Assembly (NCBI GenBank): GCA_963759735.1
Contig: CAVXAF010000005.1
Location: forward strand, 67,736-131,735
DNA: 64,000 bases
Reading direction: 5' to 3'
DNA from: Hyphomicrobium_A sp963759735
GTDB taxonomy: Bacteria; Pseudomonadota; Alphaproteobacteria; Rhizobiales; Hyphomicrobiaceae
The first letter of the stretch is position 1; each line of letters starts with the position of its first letter. The position numbers and the translations under genes were made by a program. The notes beneath the pieces are model-generated. The model saw nothing but the letters and a program-made list of their open reading frames with translations, searched no databases and was not told where the DNA came from. Shown here one piece after another: positions 55,341 to 63,785 of the stretch.

Positions 55341-56453
55341 TTAGGCGGTGGCGTAGGCCGCCGCCCGCGCCGCCCGCAGGTAGCTTCCGGCGTCGCCAAG
55401 CTCGATCTTCAAGCGCTTGGTGCTCAACTTCCATAGGCCGCCTTGGCCGCCGATGGCTTGCCCGGCTTGTCCGAGCATCCCCCACACTGACGCCTGCTGT
55501 TCGCTCGCCATCTTGTTCGCCATCAACTGACCGGCGTGGCTGTCGTACACGTTCTTCTCATAGTTCGGCGCCGCCGTCTGGTAGCCCGGCGTCTGCACTT
55601 GGTTGGGCTGATTGAAGACAGGCGATCCCTGCAAGTAGATCGACGCCTCGTTGAAGGCGCGCTCGCGATCCTGAACGTCTTCGTTCTGGATTTGGCCGCG
55701 GAGCTGCTGCTCAGTGTTGAGCTTCTGCGTCCAGTCCGAGTTCGTCTGGTTCTGGAACTGCGTTGCTTCGCCGATGGCGGCGCTGCGTAGCCCCTGCTCG
55801 CGACTGATGTTGTCGCCCGCGACCTGGTGCCCGGTGAGGTACGCCTGGTTTTCGAGCTGCAGGTATGCGTCGTTCTGATTGCGCGCGACGTCGGCGTTGG
55901 TCGTCTGTGCGGCTCGGCCGTCAATCGGCAAGCCGCGGTCCTGCAGCATCTGCGCCTGACGGTCGTTCTGCTGCGCGAACATGGGATCGAGCCGCGCCTT
56001 GCCGCTGTTCCACACAGCGTCGGCAGCGCCCTGGTCGATCTGCTTCACGTCGCCGTAGTTGTTTGGATTGTACGCGAAGTCGTCGGCGCCCTTGTTCCAG
56101 ACCTGCAACGCGTTCGTGTTGACCGCGCGCGGGTCATAGGGCGCGCTGTTGGCCATGCTGTACTCAGACGTGGGCAAGCCGCCCAGCGTCTGGTTGGCCT
56201 TTTGAGCCAAGGTCAAGCCAATCTGATTTTGCGTGTTCAGCGTCTGCTGATTGACCGGGTCCAGCGTCGTGTGCTGAGACAACGGCACGCCGTTCGCGTC
56301 ACGCTGGTACGTGACGTTTCCGTTCGGGCCGTACATGTCGACCGCGCCGTACTTCGCGTTCTCCTGCGCAGCCTTGCTGTTCGCCGCCGCTTGCGCGTTC
56401 GCCGTTGCTACCGGATCGGGAGCTGCGGGTGGGGTGGGGCCGGATTTGCCCAT
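55341..56453 (-). CDS. podophage-like structural protein
   Basis: This 370-residue protein begins MGKSGPTPPAAPDPVATANAQAAANSK and is rich in Gln, Asn and Ala with long helical stretches. This opening and the pattern PNGNVTYQRDANG followed by LDPVNQQTLNTQNQIG are typical of a structural protein found between portal/tail genes of T7-like podophages. The C-terminus includes STKRLKIELGDAG, which is reminiscent of the SDRRLK start of the tail-fibre chaperone domain, so the protein may be cut short. No other phage morphogenesis gene is near. A prophage remnant or co-opted protein are both possible. Confidence 0.7.
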   Translation of the reverse strand: MGKSGPTPPAAPDPVATANAQAAANSKAAQENAKYGAVDMYGPNGNVTYQRDANGVPLSQHTTLDPVNQQTLNTQNQIGLTLAQKANQTLGGLPTSEYSMANSAPYDPRAVNTNALQVWNKGADDFAYNPNNYGDVKQIDQGAADAVWNSGKARLDPMFAQQNDRQAQMLQDRGLPIDGRAAQTTNADVARNQNDAYLQLENQAYLTGHQVAGDNISREQGLRSAAIGEATQFQNQTNSDWTQKLNTEQQLRGQIQNEDVQDRERAFNEASIYLQGSPVFNQPNQVQTPGYQTAAPNYEKNVYDSHAGQLMANKMASEQQASVWGMLGQAGQAIGGQGGLWKLSTKRLKIELGDAGSYLRAARAAAYATA

Positions 56454-56477
56454 GGTGTTACTCGTCCTCGTTGGGGG

Positions 56478-56648
56478 TTAGGCGGCCTGCTCAAGCAGGC
56501 GTGCGATCTGCGCGCTATGGCGGGTCACCGCCAGCACGCGCTGGCCGCGGATCAGGACCCAGAAGTGGGCGCCGCCGGAATCGGTGCGCGTCTTGGCGAG
56601 CGTTAGGCCGGCGGCGTGCGCGCGGCGTCGAAGCGTCTTCTCGGACAT
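56478..56648 (-). CDS. small hypothetical protein
   Basis: This 56-residue protein reads MSEKTLRRRAHAAGLTLAKT and then HFWVLIRGQRVLAVTRHSAQ, ending LEQAA. GAGGGAC lies just before ATG 56648. It lies 25 bases upstream of the phage-like structural gene on the same strand. A small basic DNA-binding-like protein; no family assigned. Confidence 0.55.
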   Translation of the reverse strand: MSEKTLRRRAHAAGLTLAKTRTDSGGAHFWVLIRGQRVLAVTRHSAQIARLLEQAA

Positions 56649-56704
56649 GGGTCCCTCGTGTCTCTTAAGGGACGATTATACGCCACAAAGACGAGCATCT
56701 CGGC

Positions 56705-57740
56705 TCAGCCCTTCAATGACCTCTGGTATTCCTTGAATAAGCCCGAGCATGTGAGGTCGTTGCGGACGAACACCCTCGGCGCAGCTCCGACCCTCCCTCC
56801 TGTCTTGCCGCCCCGCAAAGTTGAGGCCAACATCTCCCCGATGCTCTCTGCATCAGCCTTGGAGAAGCCTTGAGCGGTGGCAAATATTTGGCTGACTTGG
56901 GTGCGCTTCTTCGGAGTGAGGAGGCGCATATTCTGACTGTGAAAATGGAACCCCAGGAACACAACCACCTCGCTGGCGCAAATCCGGTCCTCAATGGCGG
57001 TCAGCAAAGTCTGCTCTTGCACTTGTTCTGTGTAGGTCCGGATATTGCTGCCGATTGACGGCAGATCGCAACTCCGCGGCTCTGTGCCAAACGGAATCGC
57101 TCGGTGTCCGAACGCCGGCCCCAGCGAGCCGTAAGGACGAAGCACTTCGAGGCCATCGAGGTAGCGTATCGCCTCCTCGTCGGACGCCCCGACTACACGG
57201 CCAAGCCAGCTTCTCAAAAATTGTTCGATGGTCCGGTCATAGTTGAATGATACAAACGACACGTTGGCAAAGAGCTTGGTGAAAGCGGAAGTCGGCACAT
57301 CTGAAACGAGCATGCGCGCGAAGTGGCCGTACCAAGTGTTGTCAATTTCATCGAGATGAACGTAGTCCCTCGTCTCAACTGAGCCGTCGCAGTTCGGATG
57401 ACGACTCCGCCAGCAACATTTGATGGGCGACCGCAATCTTGCCGCAGGACGCGACCTCTCCATCTTCTCGGTGGGCGTCGATGAAGTTGTCGATTGACCG
57501 GACGAGCTGGATGCCTTGCCTAATGAGGCGCGACGCCCGGAGATAGGTGCCGAAGTCTTTCGGACCACAGTGACGCTTCAAGGCTTGGTAGAGGTCGGGA
57601 TCACCCGACTTGAGGTTGCCGAACTCGGTGTGAAAGTCCAGTGTGCGGGCAATCATCTCCGCCAACTGATACCCGACCGGGAGTCCGGCTTCGCTGCTGG
57701 CACCCGCGCCAACTATGAATAAAGTCTTCTTGGAAAACAT
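56705..57740 (-). CDS. SIR2-like domain protein, frameshifted
   Basis: From 57740 the first frame begins MFSKKTLFIVGAGASSEAGLP, the NAD-binding GAGxS motif of SIR2-like proteins, and runs to ESSSELRRL. Near 57380 the sense passes to another frame: VETRDYVHLDEIDNTWYGHFA, then NVSFVSFNYDRTIEQFLRSWL with the typical FNYD motif, and VVVFLGFHFHSQNMRLL. One extra base would explain it. Repaired length is about 345 residues. SIR2-like proteins of this shape are frequent in defence islands, where some deplete NAD+ during phage infection; that role here is inferred. It lies beside a resolvase. Confidence 0.78.
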
Positions 57741-58192
57741 GCTTGGCCCTCGTCTGCGCGATGTAAGGGCGAGTCCACGCTGCGTTCCAAGAGGTTTTCA
57801 CCCTCCGCGCAAGCGCGGCGGTACCAGTACCGTCTTCGGGTTCCCATCAGATGGTACCTTTCGGCAAACCCGGGCGGGGGTCCGCCCCGCATAGTGCGCG
57901 CCGGAAAATCTCGTACCCCCACCCCCATCGCTCAATCAGCCTCGCCGCGCACGCCGCGTCACTCGTGGTCGCCCGGCCCGCGCTGTCGGTAGCGACGCAC
58001 GCGCATGTCTCAACGGCTTCGGATTTCTCGTCCGCCTTGCACAGCGTGCAATGAACGAGTGAGCGCCGTTACCACCTCAAGATAACGGGGCTACGAGGTG
58101 CATCAGCATCCGCGGATTCAGCTTGGAAAGGTCGTCGACTCATGTTCTTTATTCCTCAGAATTAAGAACACAAATTATCAGGATGACCAGCA
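57741..58192. other. intergenic region, no gene seen
   Basis: About 450 bases between the SIR2-like gene and the resolvase. Short frames on both strands lack ribosome binding sites and family-like sequence. It includes an AT-rich stretch at 58140-58180, a possible promoter for the resolvase or its recombination site. Confidence 0.35.
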
Positions 58193-58909
58193 ATGGCAGC
58201 AGGAACTCGCAATCGAACGACACGCAACTCGGCCAGACTGCACGCCGTGGGGTACTTGCGGACGAGCAGCGCCGCGAACGTCGGCGCCGATAAGGACTCC
58301 GGCCGGCGGCAGCGCGCTGTAATCGAGCAGTACGCCAAGGCGGCCGGCTACGTGATCGCGGATGAGGACTGGTTCTATGACGAAGCCGTGTCGGGCGCTG
58401 ACCAGCTCGGGTCGCGCGCCGGCTGGACGGCCCTGATGGCGCGCATCAACGGCAACGGCGTGCGCGTGGTCATCGTCGAGGATGCTAGCCGCTTCGCCCG
58501 CGAGCTGATGGTGCAGGAGCAAGGCATCTTGGAGCTGCGCAAGGCCGGAGTAACGGTGCTTACTGCTGTCGGCGACGACCTGACCGCATCGAGCGATCCG
58601 GGGCGCACCATGATCCGCCAGATCATGGGTTCTTTCTCGGAGTACGAGAAGGCACGGCTCGTCGCCAAGTTGGCGACCGCGCGTGAGCGCAAGAAAGAAC
58701 AGACCGGTCGCTGCGAAGGGCGCAAGCCGCTAACCTACACGAACCCCGAGGCGCTCAAGCTGGCACGCAAACTCCGGCGGGCGAACCCGACGACCGGTAA
58801 GCGCATGAGCTTCCGCGAGATCGCGCAGAAGTTGGCCGACGCGGGCTACACGGCGAAGTCGAGCAAGCCGTTCTCGCCGAGTGTAATCAAGCGCTTGCTG
58901 GAGAGTTAA
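58193..58909 (+). CDS. resolvase-type serine recombinase
   Basis: This 238-residue protein has a serine recombinase catalytic domain: AVGYLRTSSAANVG with the nucleophilic Ser, YDEAVSGADQL, VVIVEDASRFARELMVQ, and MGSFSEYEKARLVAKLATARERKK. The C-terminus has a helix-turn-helix-like end (MSFREIAQKLADAGYTAKSSKPFSPSVIKRLLES). It is of the small resolvase/invertase type, distinct from the large integrase at 40.5-42.2 kb. It may resolve dimers or invert DNA in the element. Confidence 0.92.
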   Translation: MAAGTRNRTTRNSARLHAVGYLRTSSAANVGADKDSGRRQRAVIEQYAKAAGYVIADEDWFYDEAVSGADQLGSRAGWTALMARINGNGVRVVIVEDASRFARELMVQEQGILELRKAGVTVLTAVGDDLTASSDPGRTMIRQIMGSFSEYEKARLVAKLATARERKKEQTGRCEGRKPLTYTNPEALKLARKLRRANPTTGKRMSFREIAQKLADAGYTAKSSKPFSPSVIKRLLES

Positions 58910-58963
58910 GCCGCGCGGCGCGACTCACACTAGCGTTCTGGCATTGCAGATAGGAGCAATGCC

Positions 58964-59383
58964 ATGAGCAACTCCAAGACCTTTGCCATCTTGTTCGTAG
59001 CGATCCTCTCCATCACCCACGCAGCCTTCGCTGAGCCGCAAGACCAGAAGCAGCAGACTGCCCTGAATAATCTGCAGGCCGAAGTGCTTAAGTGCAGCGC
59101 GTTCCACCTGATTTCGCAGATGGGCTTCGAGCAGTCCAAGAATCCCGGCTGGGAAGTGACGGCAGCGCAAGCAAGTCAGAACTCCGCGATACTGAATGGC
59201 TACGCAGTTCAACTTCGAGACCTAATCGGCCAAAGCAAAGACGGGCTTCAAGCGCGCTTGGAGACGACATTCGAAGGCGTCTCCAACGAAATGGGAAAGA
59301 ACTTCTCCAACTACTCAGTGCTGCTGCGGAAATACGCGCAGCACTGCAGCGCCCTCCAGGAAGGGCTTGCGAGCGTTCGGTAG
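58964..59383 (+). CDS. exported hypothetical protein
   Basis: This 139-residue protein has a clear signal peptide (MSNSKTFAILFVAILSITHA, cleaved after AFA) and a helical mature part with two cysteines (LKCSAF and QHCSAL) near its ends that may pair. GGAG lies upstream. It follows the resolvase by 54 bases. No family recognised. Confidence 0.65.
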   Translation: MSNSKTFAILFVAILSITHAAFAEPQDQKQQTALNNLQAEVLKCSAFHLISQMGFEQSKNPGWEVTAAQASQNSAILNGYAVQLRDLIGQSKDGLQARLETTFEGVSNEMGKNFSNYSVLLRKYAQHCSALQEGLASVR

Positions 59384-59411
59384 CGAGCGAAGAACGCCTA
59401 TGGCCGACGCA

Positions 59412-59798
59412 TCATTTGGGTTTCACGCGGCGGCGCTTTCCTTCTGGCGGTGCCACGTCACGCCAGTGCTCGCGCTTGCCCTCCAGGTAATCCCGCCAGC
59501 GCCGCCGCTGCTCTTCTCTCGGCAGCGCCAAGAATTCTGCGTGCTCTTTCTCCTTCTGCGTGAGCTTCTTCTCGCGCTTCGGCTCTGGAGGTCGCTGTTG
59601 CTCGCACCAGTCGGCAGCCGCACCGGCCAGCAGTGTCGCAGTGACTGCCGGCCGGTTGATGTCGCGCTGGATGGCGGCGTCGATCTGCGCGTCGGTGACG
59701 TGATCGAGGAGCGACGAACCTTCCTCGCGAACGATTGCGCGGACGGCGGGGATGCCGCGTTTTTCGGAGTGCATGGCTAGGCTCGGATCACGCCTCAT
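59412..59798 (-). CDS. hypothetical charged protein
   Basis: This protein of about 128 residues begins MRRDPSLAMHSEKRGIPAVRA and has a Lys/Glu-rich helix (PPEPKREKKLTQKEKEHAEFL), ending in a basic tail (EGKRRRVKPK). ATG 59798 overlaps the end of the preceding gene by 11 bases. It could bind nucleic acid, but this is inference from charge. No family recognised. Confidence 0.5.
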   Translation of the reverse strand: MRRDPSLAMHSEKRGIPAVRAIVREEGSSLLDHVTDAQIDAAIQRDINRPAVTATLLAGAAADWCEQQRPPEPKREKKLTQKEKEHAEFLALPREEQRRRWRDYLEGKREHWRDVAPPEGKRRRVKPK

Positions 59799-60165
59799 CC
59801 TGCTCAGGCAAGTCGGGCGCGAAGCGGGCAGGCAAGAACGTTGCCGAATAGCAGACGGAACCATCAGCCCTAACTTCGAGCCTTTCTTCGATGTGTGGTG
59901 TCTGAGCGTGTCCGTAGTAGTCGCTCCAGAAACTGTCTGCGATCTGCTCGTAAACACTCATGCCAAAATCCGCGAGCTTCTTCGTTTCGCCGGTCGTTAT
60001 TCTTGGTGCGTGCTTGCGCGACATGGAGCGCGCGATCACACCCTCAGCAGATTTATCGAGATCGCTGTAGCGCCTCGCAACAGCGTTCATGGCTTCCCTG
60101 ATCTCGGTCACGAGCGCGTCGGCGTCCGCCAATTCGATGTCGTCTGCGTCTTGGTACTGGTTCAT
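59788..60165 (-). CDS. hypothetical acidic protein
   Basis: This 125-residue protein begins MNQYQDADDIELADADALVTE and is acidic and helical in the first half, with FLPARFAPDLPEQDEA at the end. AGGA-type sites lie just before ATG 60165. It is transcribed away from the XRE regulator gene with an AT-rich shared region of about 80 bases. No family recognised. Confidence 0.6.
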   Translation of the reverse strand: MNQYQDADDIELADADALVTEIREAMNAVARRYSDLDKSAEGVIARSMSRKHAPRITTGETKKLADFGMSVYEQIADSFWSDYYGHAQTPHIEERLEVRADGSVCYSATFLPARFAPDLPEQDEA

Positions 60166-60181
60166 CGTCCTATTCCTGTGG

Positions 60182-60210
60182 TTGAAAACAATATTGTACT
60201 ATATTATGGT
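60182..60210 (+). promoter_or_regulatory. AT-rich promoter/operator region of the XRE gene
   Basis: TTGAAA (60182-60187) and TATGGT (60205-60210) lie seventeen bases apart in an AT-rich island unlike its surroundings. The palindrome TGGTACCA (60207-60214) overlaps the -10 box and GTTGA/TCAAC arms frame the region, so it may be the operator of the XRE protein for both divergent genes. Confidence 0.45.
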
Positions 60211-60243
60211 ACCATTCTCAACAACATTTTGGAGGGTCACGAT

Positions 60244-60519
60244 ATGCAGGGCATTCCAGGGCGTGTACTGGCGGCCGCGCGTGTGATGGCGGGTTTGAAA
60301 ATGACAGATCTAGCCGTGCTATCGGGAGCGAGCACTCGCACGCTCGTGAAACTCGAAGCGAAGGGCATTATCGAAATCGGAGAGTACCGCGAAGCTGGCA
60401 CTCATCGTTCGGACACCGTGTCGAGAGTTTTGGTCGCTATCAGAAAAGCAGGCGTCGAAATCGATGAAGATGGACTCGGAGCGCGGCTCTGTCCGAGCAG
60501 CTCGTCAGTATTGGAGTAA
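60244..60519 (+). CDS. XRE-like small transcriptional regulator
   Basis: This 91-residue protein begins MQGIPGRVLAAARVMAGLKM and then TDLAVLSGASTRTLVKLEAKG, a helix-turn-helix of the XRE kind, followed by TVSRVLVAIRKAGVEIDEDG, the usual ending. GGAGG lies eight bases before ATG 60244, which fixes the start although the frame is open from 59752. It likely represses divergent genes of the element. Confidence 0.8.
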   Translation: MQGIPGRVLAAARVMAGLKMTDLAVLSGASTRTLVKLEAKGIIEIGEYREAGTHRSDTVSRVLVAIRKAGVEIDEDGLGARLCPSSSSVLE

Positions 60520-60542
60520 ACAATGTTACTCGATCACGTGTG

Positions 60543-62053
60543 CTAGCGGAGCGTACCTGTAGCCGCAGCTGCTCGCCAGTCCCAGGGGGGCACAAACTCT
60601 CCACCCCAGATTCCGATTTTTTGAGCTTGGGCTTTAAGCTGTGGCGCTGCGTAAGCGTGATTTGAGTATTCGGCGTAATCCATAGCAAGTCCGTTGCCGA
60701 CCAACCATGAACCTAGATCCGCGCCCTTGACGAAGCATGTTGCTACGACGCGCTTGTATCTATCGAAATATTTCGGAGCGCACGTTACGTTTTCGCCCGT
60801 CACGAACTTCGCGAGTGCGATCGACGCTTCGGCCCCGCAATCATAATCGACGCCGTCCCGTTTGCAGGGCTGTCCACGTTCGACTGCGTCCACACCCCAG
60901 ACTCAATTCTTCGTGTTCGCGACCTCGATCGTGTCACCATCGACGACTGATGCGGTTCCCTCAATTTTTAGCGGCAGCACAGGCGGCGGCTCCGATACGG
61001 ATACTGTGCCTGACCAATCGTTGTTGACCACCTGGACGTCACTCGACGAGCGCCGCAGCCTGATCTCGATACGACGTCTCGCGTCTGCTGGCACCGGCTG
61101 AGTACCATCCGAAACCCGATCTCCAATGTTTATGAGCTGCCCACCCGACAGCGGCAGGACGCTGAAGGGCTTAAGCCTGGGATCAGCGCTGAGCATGCGA
61201 ACGACCGAAACGGCTCGAGCAAGCCCCAAGCCAGCGTTGTCTGCAGGGATAATTCTCTCGGACGGCAGCGAGCGCAAATAAGGTAGCAGCGAGCGGTCAA
61301 GAGTTGTGGTGCGCGCCACAATCGGCTGTTCGTCGGTATGACCGATGACTTCGATCACATCGACTTTGAACTCTTTTATTGCTGCAAGCAGCCTCTCAAT
61401 CACTGGACCCTTTAGCTTCTCCTGCAGCCCAGTCGGCAGCTCAGCGCTCCCCGACGGGAAAAATTGGCCGTCGGCCTCGCTGAGGGTGATTATAGGCGGC
61501 CAGCTGTGCTCACCGCCCGCTCCACTTCCTGAGGCCGCTGACTTTTTGGCCGCTTCTGCTATCGCCGGCGCCATTTCCGGCGTCGTCTGAACGCCTAGGG
61601 CTTTCAAGGTGGCGATCGCACGTCTGAGAAACTGCGGCGGGTCATCTGGATTGAAAGTTGCTGCTTCAGCGATAACTGCGGCAATGTCGTCGGCCTTGAT
61701 CCCTTCGGGCACAAGCGCAGAAAGCTGTTTTGCAAGGGCGACGTTCTCGGCCTTCAACTTGTTGTTGTCGGCCTCAAACTCTCCAGCACTGACCGCAAGA
61801 TTATCCAGGCGGAACTCTAAGGTGGCCTCCTTAGAAAGGGTTCCGACTCCACCTTCCGGCAGGAGGACCGCAATTTGCGTCCTTAGTTTATCGCGTCATC
61901 TTCAGCTGCCAGACGCTTCTCATCCGCCGACTGGAAGAGCGCGGCCAAGGCAAGCAGCACCAGAAAGAGCAACAGCAAAAGAACTTCAGCTAGCGTCAGG
62001 CCGAGGGTCAGTCCACGGCGATGCTCTGCCTCGTCAACCATACTGCGGCGCAT
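60543..62053 (-). CDS. MotB-like OmpA-domain protein fused to a staphylococcal-type nuclease (one frameshift, one in-frame TGA)
   Basis: Repaired length is about 503 residues. ATG 62053 (GAGGACGCC upstream) gives HRRGLTLGLTLAEVLLLLLF, a single membrane helix with Glu23 inside it. After a one-base loss near 61892 a coiled coil follows, then an OmpA-type domain (about 185-340): FPSGSAEL, IEVIGHTDE, NAGLGLARAVSVVRML and RRRIEIRLRR. A linker leads to a SNase domain: GTASVVDGDTIEVANTKN, then TGA at 60903-60905, then in the same frame VWGVDAVERGQPCKRDG and YFDRYKRVVATCFVKG to 60543. The helix topology places the OmpA and nuclease parts in the periplasm. It is the last gene of the operon. Confidence 0.72.
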
Positions 62054-62063
62054 GGCGTCCTCG

Positions 62064-62950
62064 CTATAGTTTCAGGCAAACCAGCTGCGACGCACAATAC
62101 TGCCTAGCCACCGACTCGACGATGCCACCCAGCCTCACCAGAATTGCTTCGAGGTTCTGCGAAAAGCTCACCAACTGTGCGTTAAGTTCATCGCTTGGCA
62201 AGCGCATCTCAGACAGGCGCTCCGTCGCTCCTCGAACAGCATTCGCAGTTGACGACACCGCGCTGTTCAACTCATCAGAGCGCATCCTTTGATCCGAAAA
62301 CGCGGCGTCTATCTTCTTCGCTGCATCAGTAGCCAACGTCTCGATATTTGCTACCTGAAATCTTTGAGACCGCACTATCTCATCGCGAGTTTCTGTCTCA
62401 GAACTTGAACCATGGTAGTGCGGAAGGTCTCGAACTCTCTGATGGATTGTCCAAGCTGAGCTCGCAGCTCCGCCGACGTCGCGGCCAAATCACGCTGAAC
62501 CGTCTCTTCAACATCGTCAATGTCGCTGCGTAGTTGAACGAACAGCACGCGGCCAGCGATACCGAAGATCGTGGTGACGAGCGCAATGCCAAAACTTTCC
62601 AAGAGCAAGTTGACGCTGACCTCCTTACGCAACTGGAGGAGGGCTGCAGTGAGGCTCGCGAGCGTAAAGATGAAGCCCAGATAGTAGAAATTGTCGCCTA
62701 GCCGATCCGGCCGCATGCTCACCAGAGGAATGGAAAATGCGGCATAGCCGTATGCCGCCATGACTGCAACCGCCAGGACGGCATAACGTCCGCGTTCCGA
62801 CCATTGACCTTCAGCAGCTATCCTGACAAATCCGCCGAGCGCGACCACACCGAACAAGCCGCGGTCAGGCATGTCGCTGAAGAAGCGTCGGCGCGGCAGC
62901 AACTTTGCGGCAGCCTCCACCCGATCAGCGGTATGCGATGCTTCCGTCAT
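62064..62950 (-). CDS. MotA/ExbB-like membrane protein with coiled coil, frameshifted
   Basis: From ATG 62950 (GGGGA upstream) the frame encodes four hydrophobic segments, including YAVLAVAVMAAYGYAAFSIPL, NFYYLGFIFTLASLTAALLQL and LLLESFGIALVTTIFGIAG. The last resembles the third helix of MotA/TolQ/ExbB stator proteins, where TT precedes a glycine. A long coiled coil follows (from VQLRSDIDDVEETVQRDLAA). Near 62401 one base is missing and the sense continues as ETETRDEIVRSQRFQVANIE to the stop at 62064, about 295 residues in all. The OmpA-SNase start lies eleven bases on. Confidence 0.6.
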
Positions 62951-62962
62951 GAAGTCCCCATC

Positions 62963-63782
62963 TTAAAACGGCTCAATGTGTTCGATCGCTCCGCCGCCGG
63001 CCTCAATAACTTGCTCCCAAAGTGCTTGGTGCCCGCGCGTTTGAATGGGCCGGCCGTTCTGCGTCGCCGAGGGTCGCGACAAATAAAGCACCTGCACGCT
63101 TGCACCGTGCAATTTCGGCCTCAGCGAGGGCCATGCAGCTGACCGACTGAGTGTCGCGAAGTCCGGCTCGCTCTTGAAATGGGATGAAGCAACACTGTGC
63201 TGGATCAGATCCGAAATCAGGGTAAGGCGACAGGGTATTCCATCGGGCAACGCGCCGAACGAAGTTTGAGCGGCAGCGTGCAAGCTCTCCGAATATGGGC
63301 GAGACAGGCTTGGTAGTCGCTACCAACAACTGATCGATCGCAACGTCGAGTGGCCTTGAAAACTTATCGACGTAAATCCGCCGCACGCGCTCTGGATTTT
63401 CGACTACGACATTCGCGTCTGTAGGCTTAGCTGGAGCACATACTTGCGCTTCCGGCAGCAGTGCGTTCGTCTGGTTGCCCTCGAAGTTGTAGAGATCAAA
63501 TCGGGTCCCAAACTGCGCCAGATCCTTCAAGCGCTGCACTTCTTGTCGAATGCGCTGTGCCTGCTGCTCGGAGATGGGATCGCTTCGATCAATCATGATG
63601 ACTTCAACAGCGCGTGGGCCTGACTGCGGACAGTTGGTCGCTGCATCCAAATGCACTTTGGTCGAACGAACCCACCAAACACCGCCGCCAATAAGCATCA
63701 TCAAGACGATGCCAATGGCGCCAAGAAGTCGCCCGGCGACTTTGTCTCTTCGCTTCTTTTTTTGATTGCTGCGCGCCATCAT
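62963..63782 (-). CDS. membrane-anchored von Willebrand-like protein, frameshifted
   Basis: From 63782 the frame reads a basic N-terminus (MMARSNQKKKRRDKVAGRLL), one helix (GAIGIVLMMLIGGGVWWV) and a domain opening VEVIMIDRSDPISEQQAQR, a beta strand with Asp-Ser like a degenerate von Willebrand A metal site. After SPIF near 63289 one extra base changes the frame; the sense continues ESLHAAAQTSFGALPDG and LTLISDLIQHSVASSHF, the second half of such a fold, to the TAA at 62963. Repaired length about 273 residues. It lies twelve bases before the MotA-like gene and probably sits in the periplasm. Confidence 0.6.
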
Positions 63783-63785
63783 CAG

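Noticed and set aside
59752..60243. A longer start for the XRE regulator, giving 255 codons.
   Set aside because: The upstream part is antisense to the acidic-protein gene and covers the AT-rich promoter; GGAGG at 60231-60235 fixes ATG 60244.
60903..60905. TGA read as selenocysteine.
   Set aside because: The aligned residue in the family is arginine, a serine/cysteine is not expected there, and no hairpin with SECIS form was seen after it.
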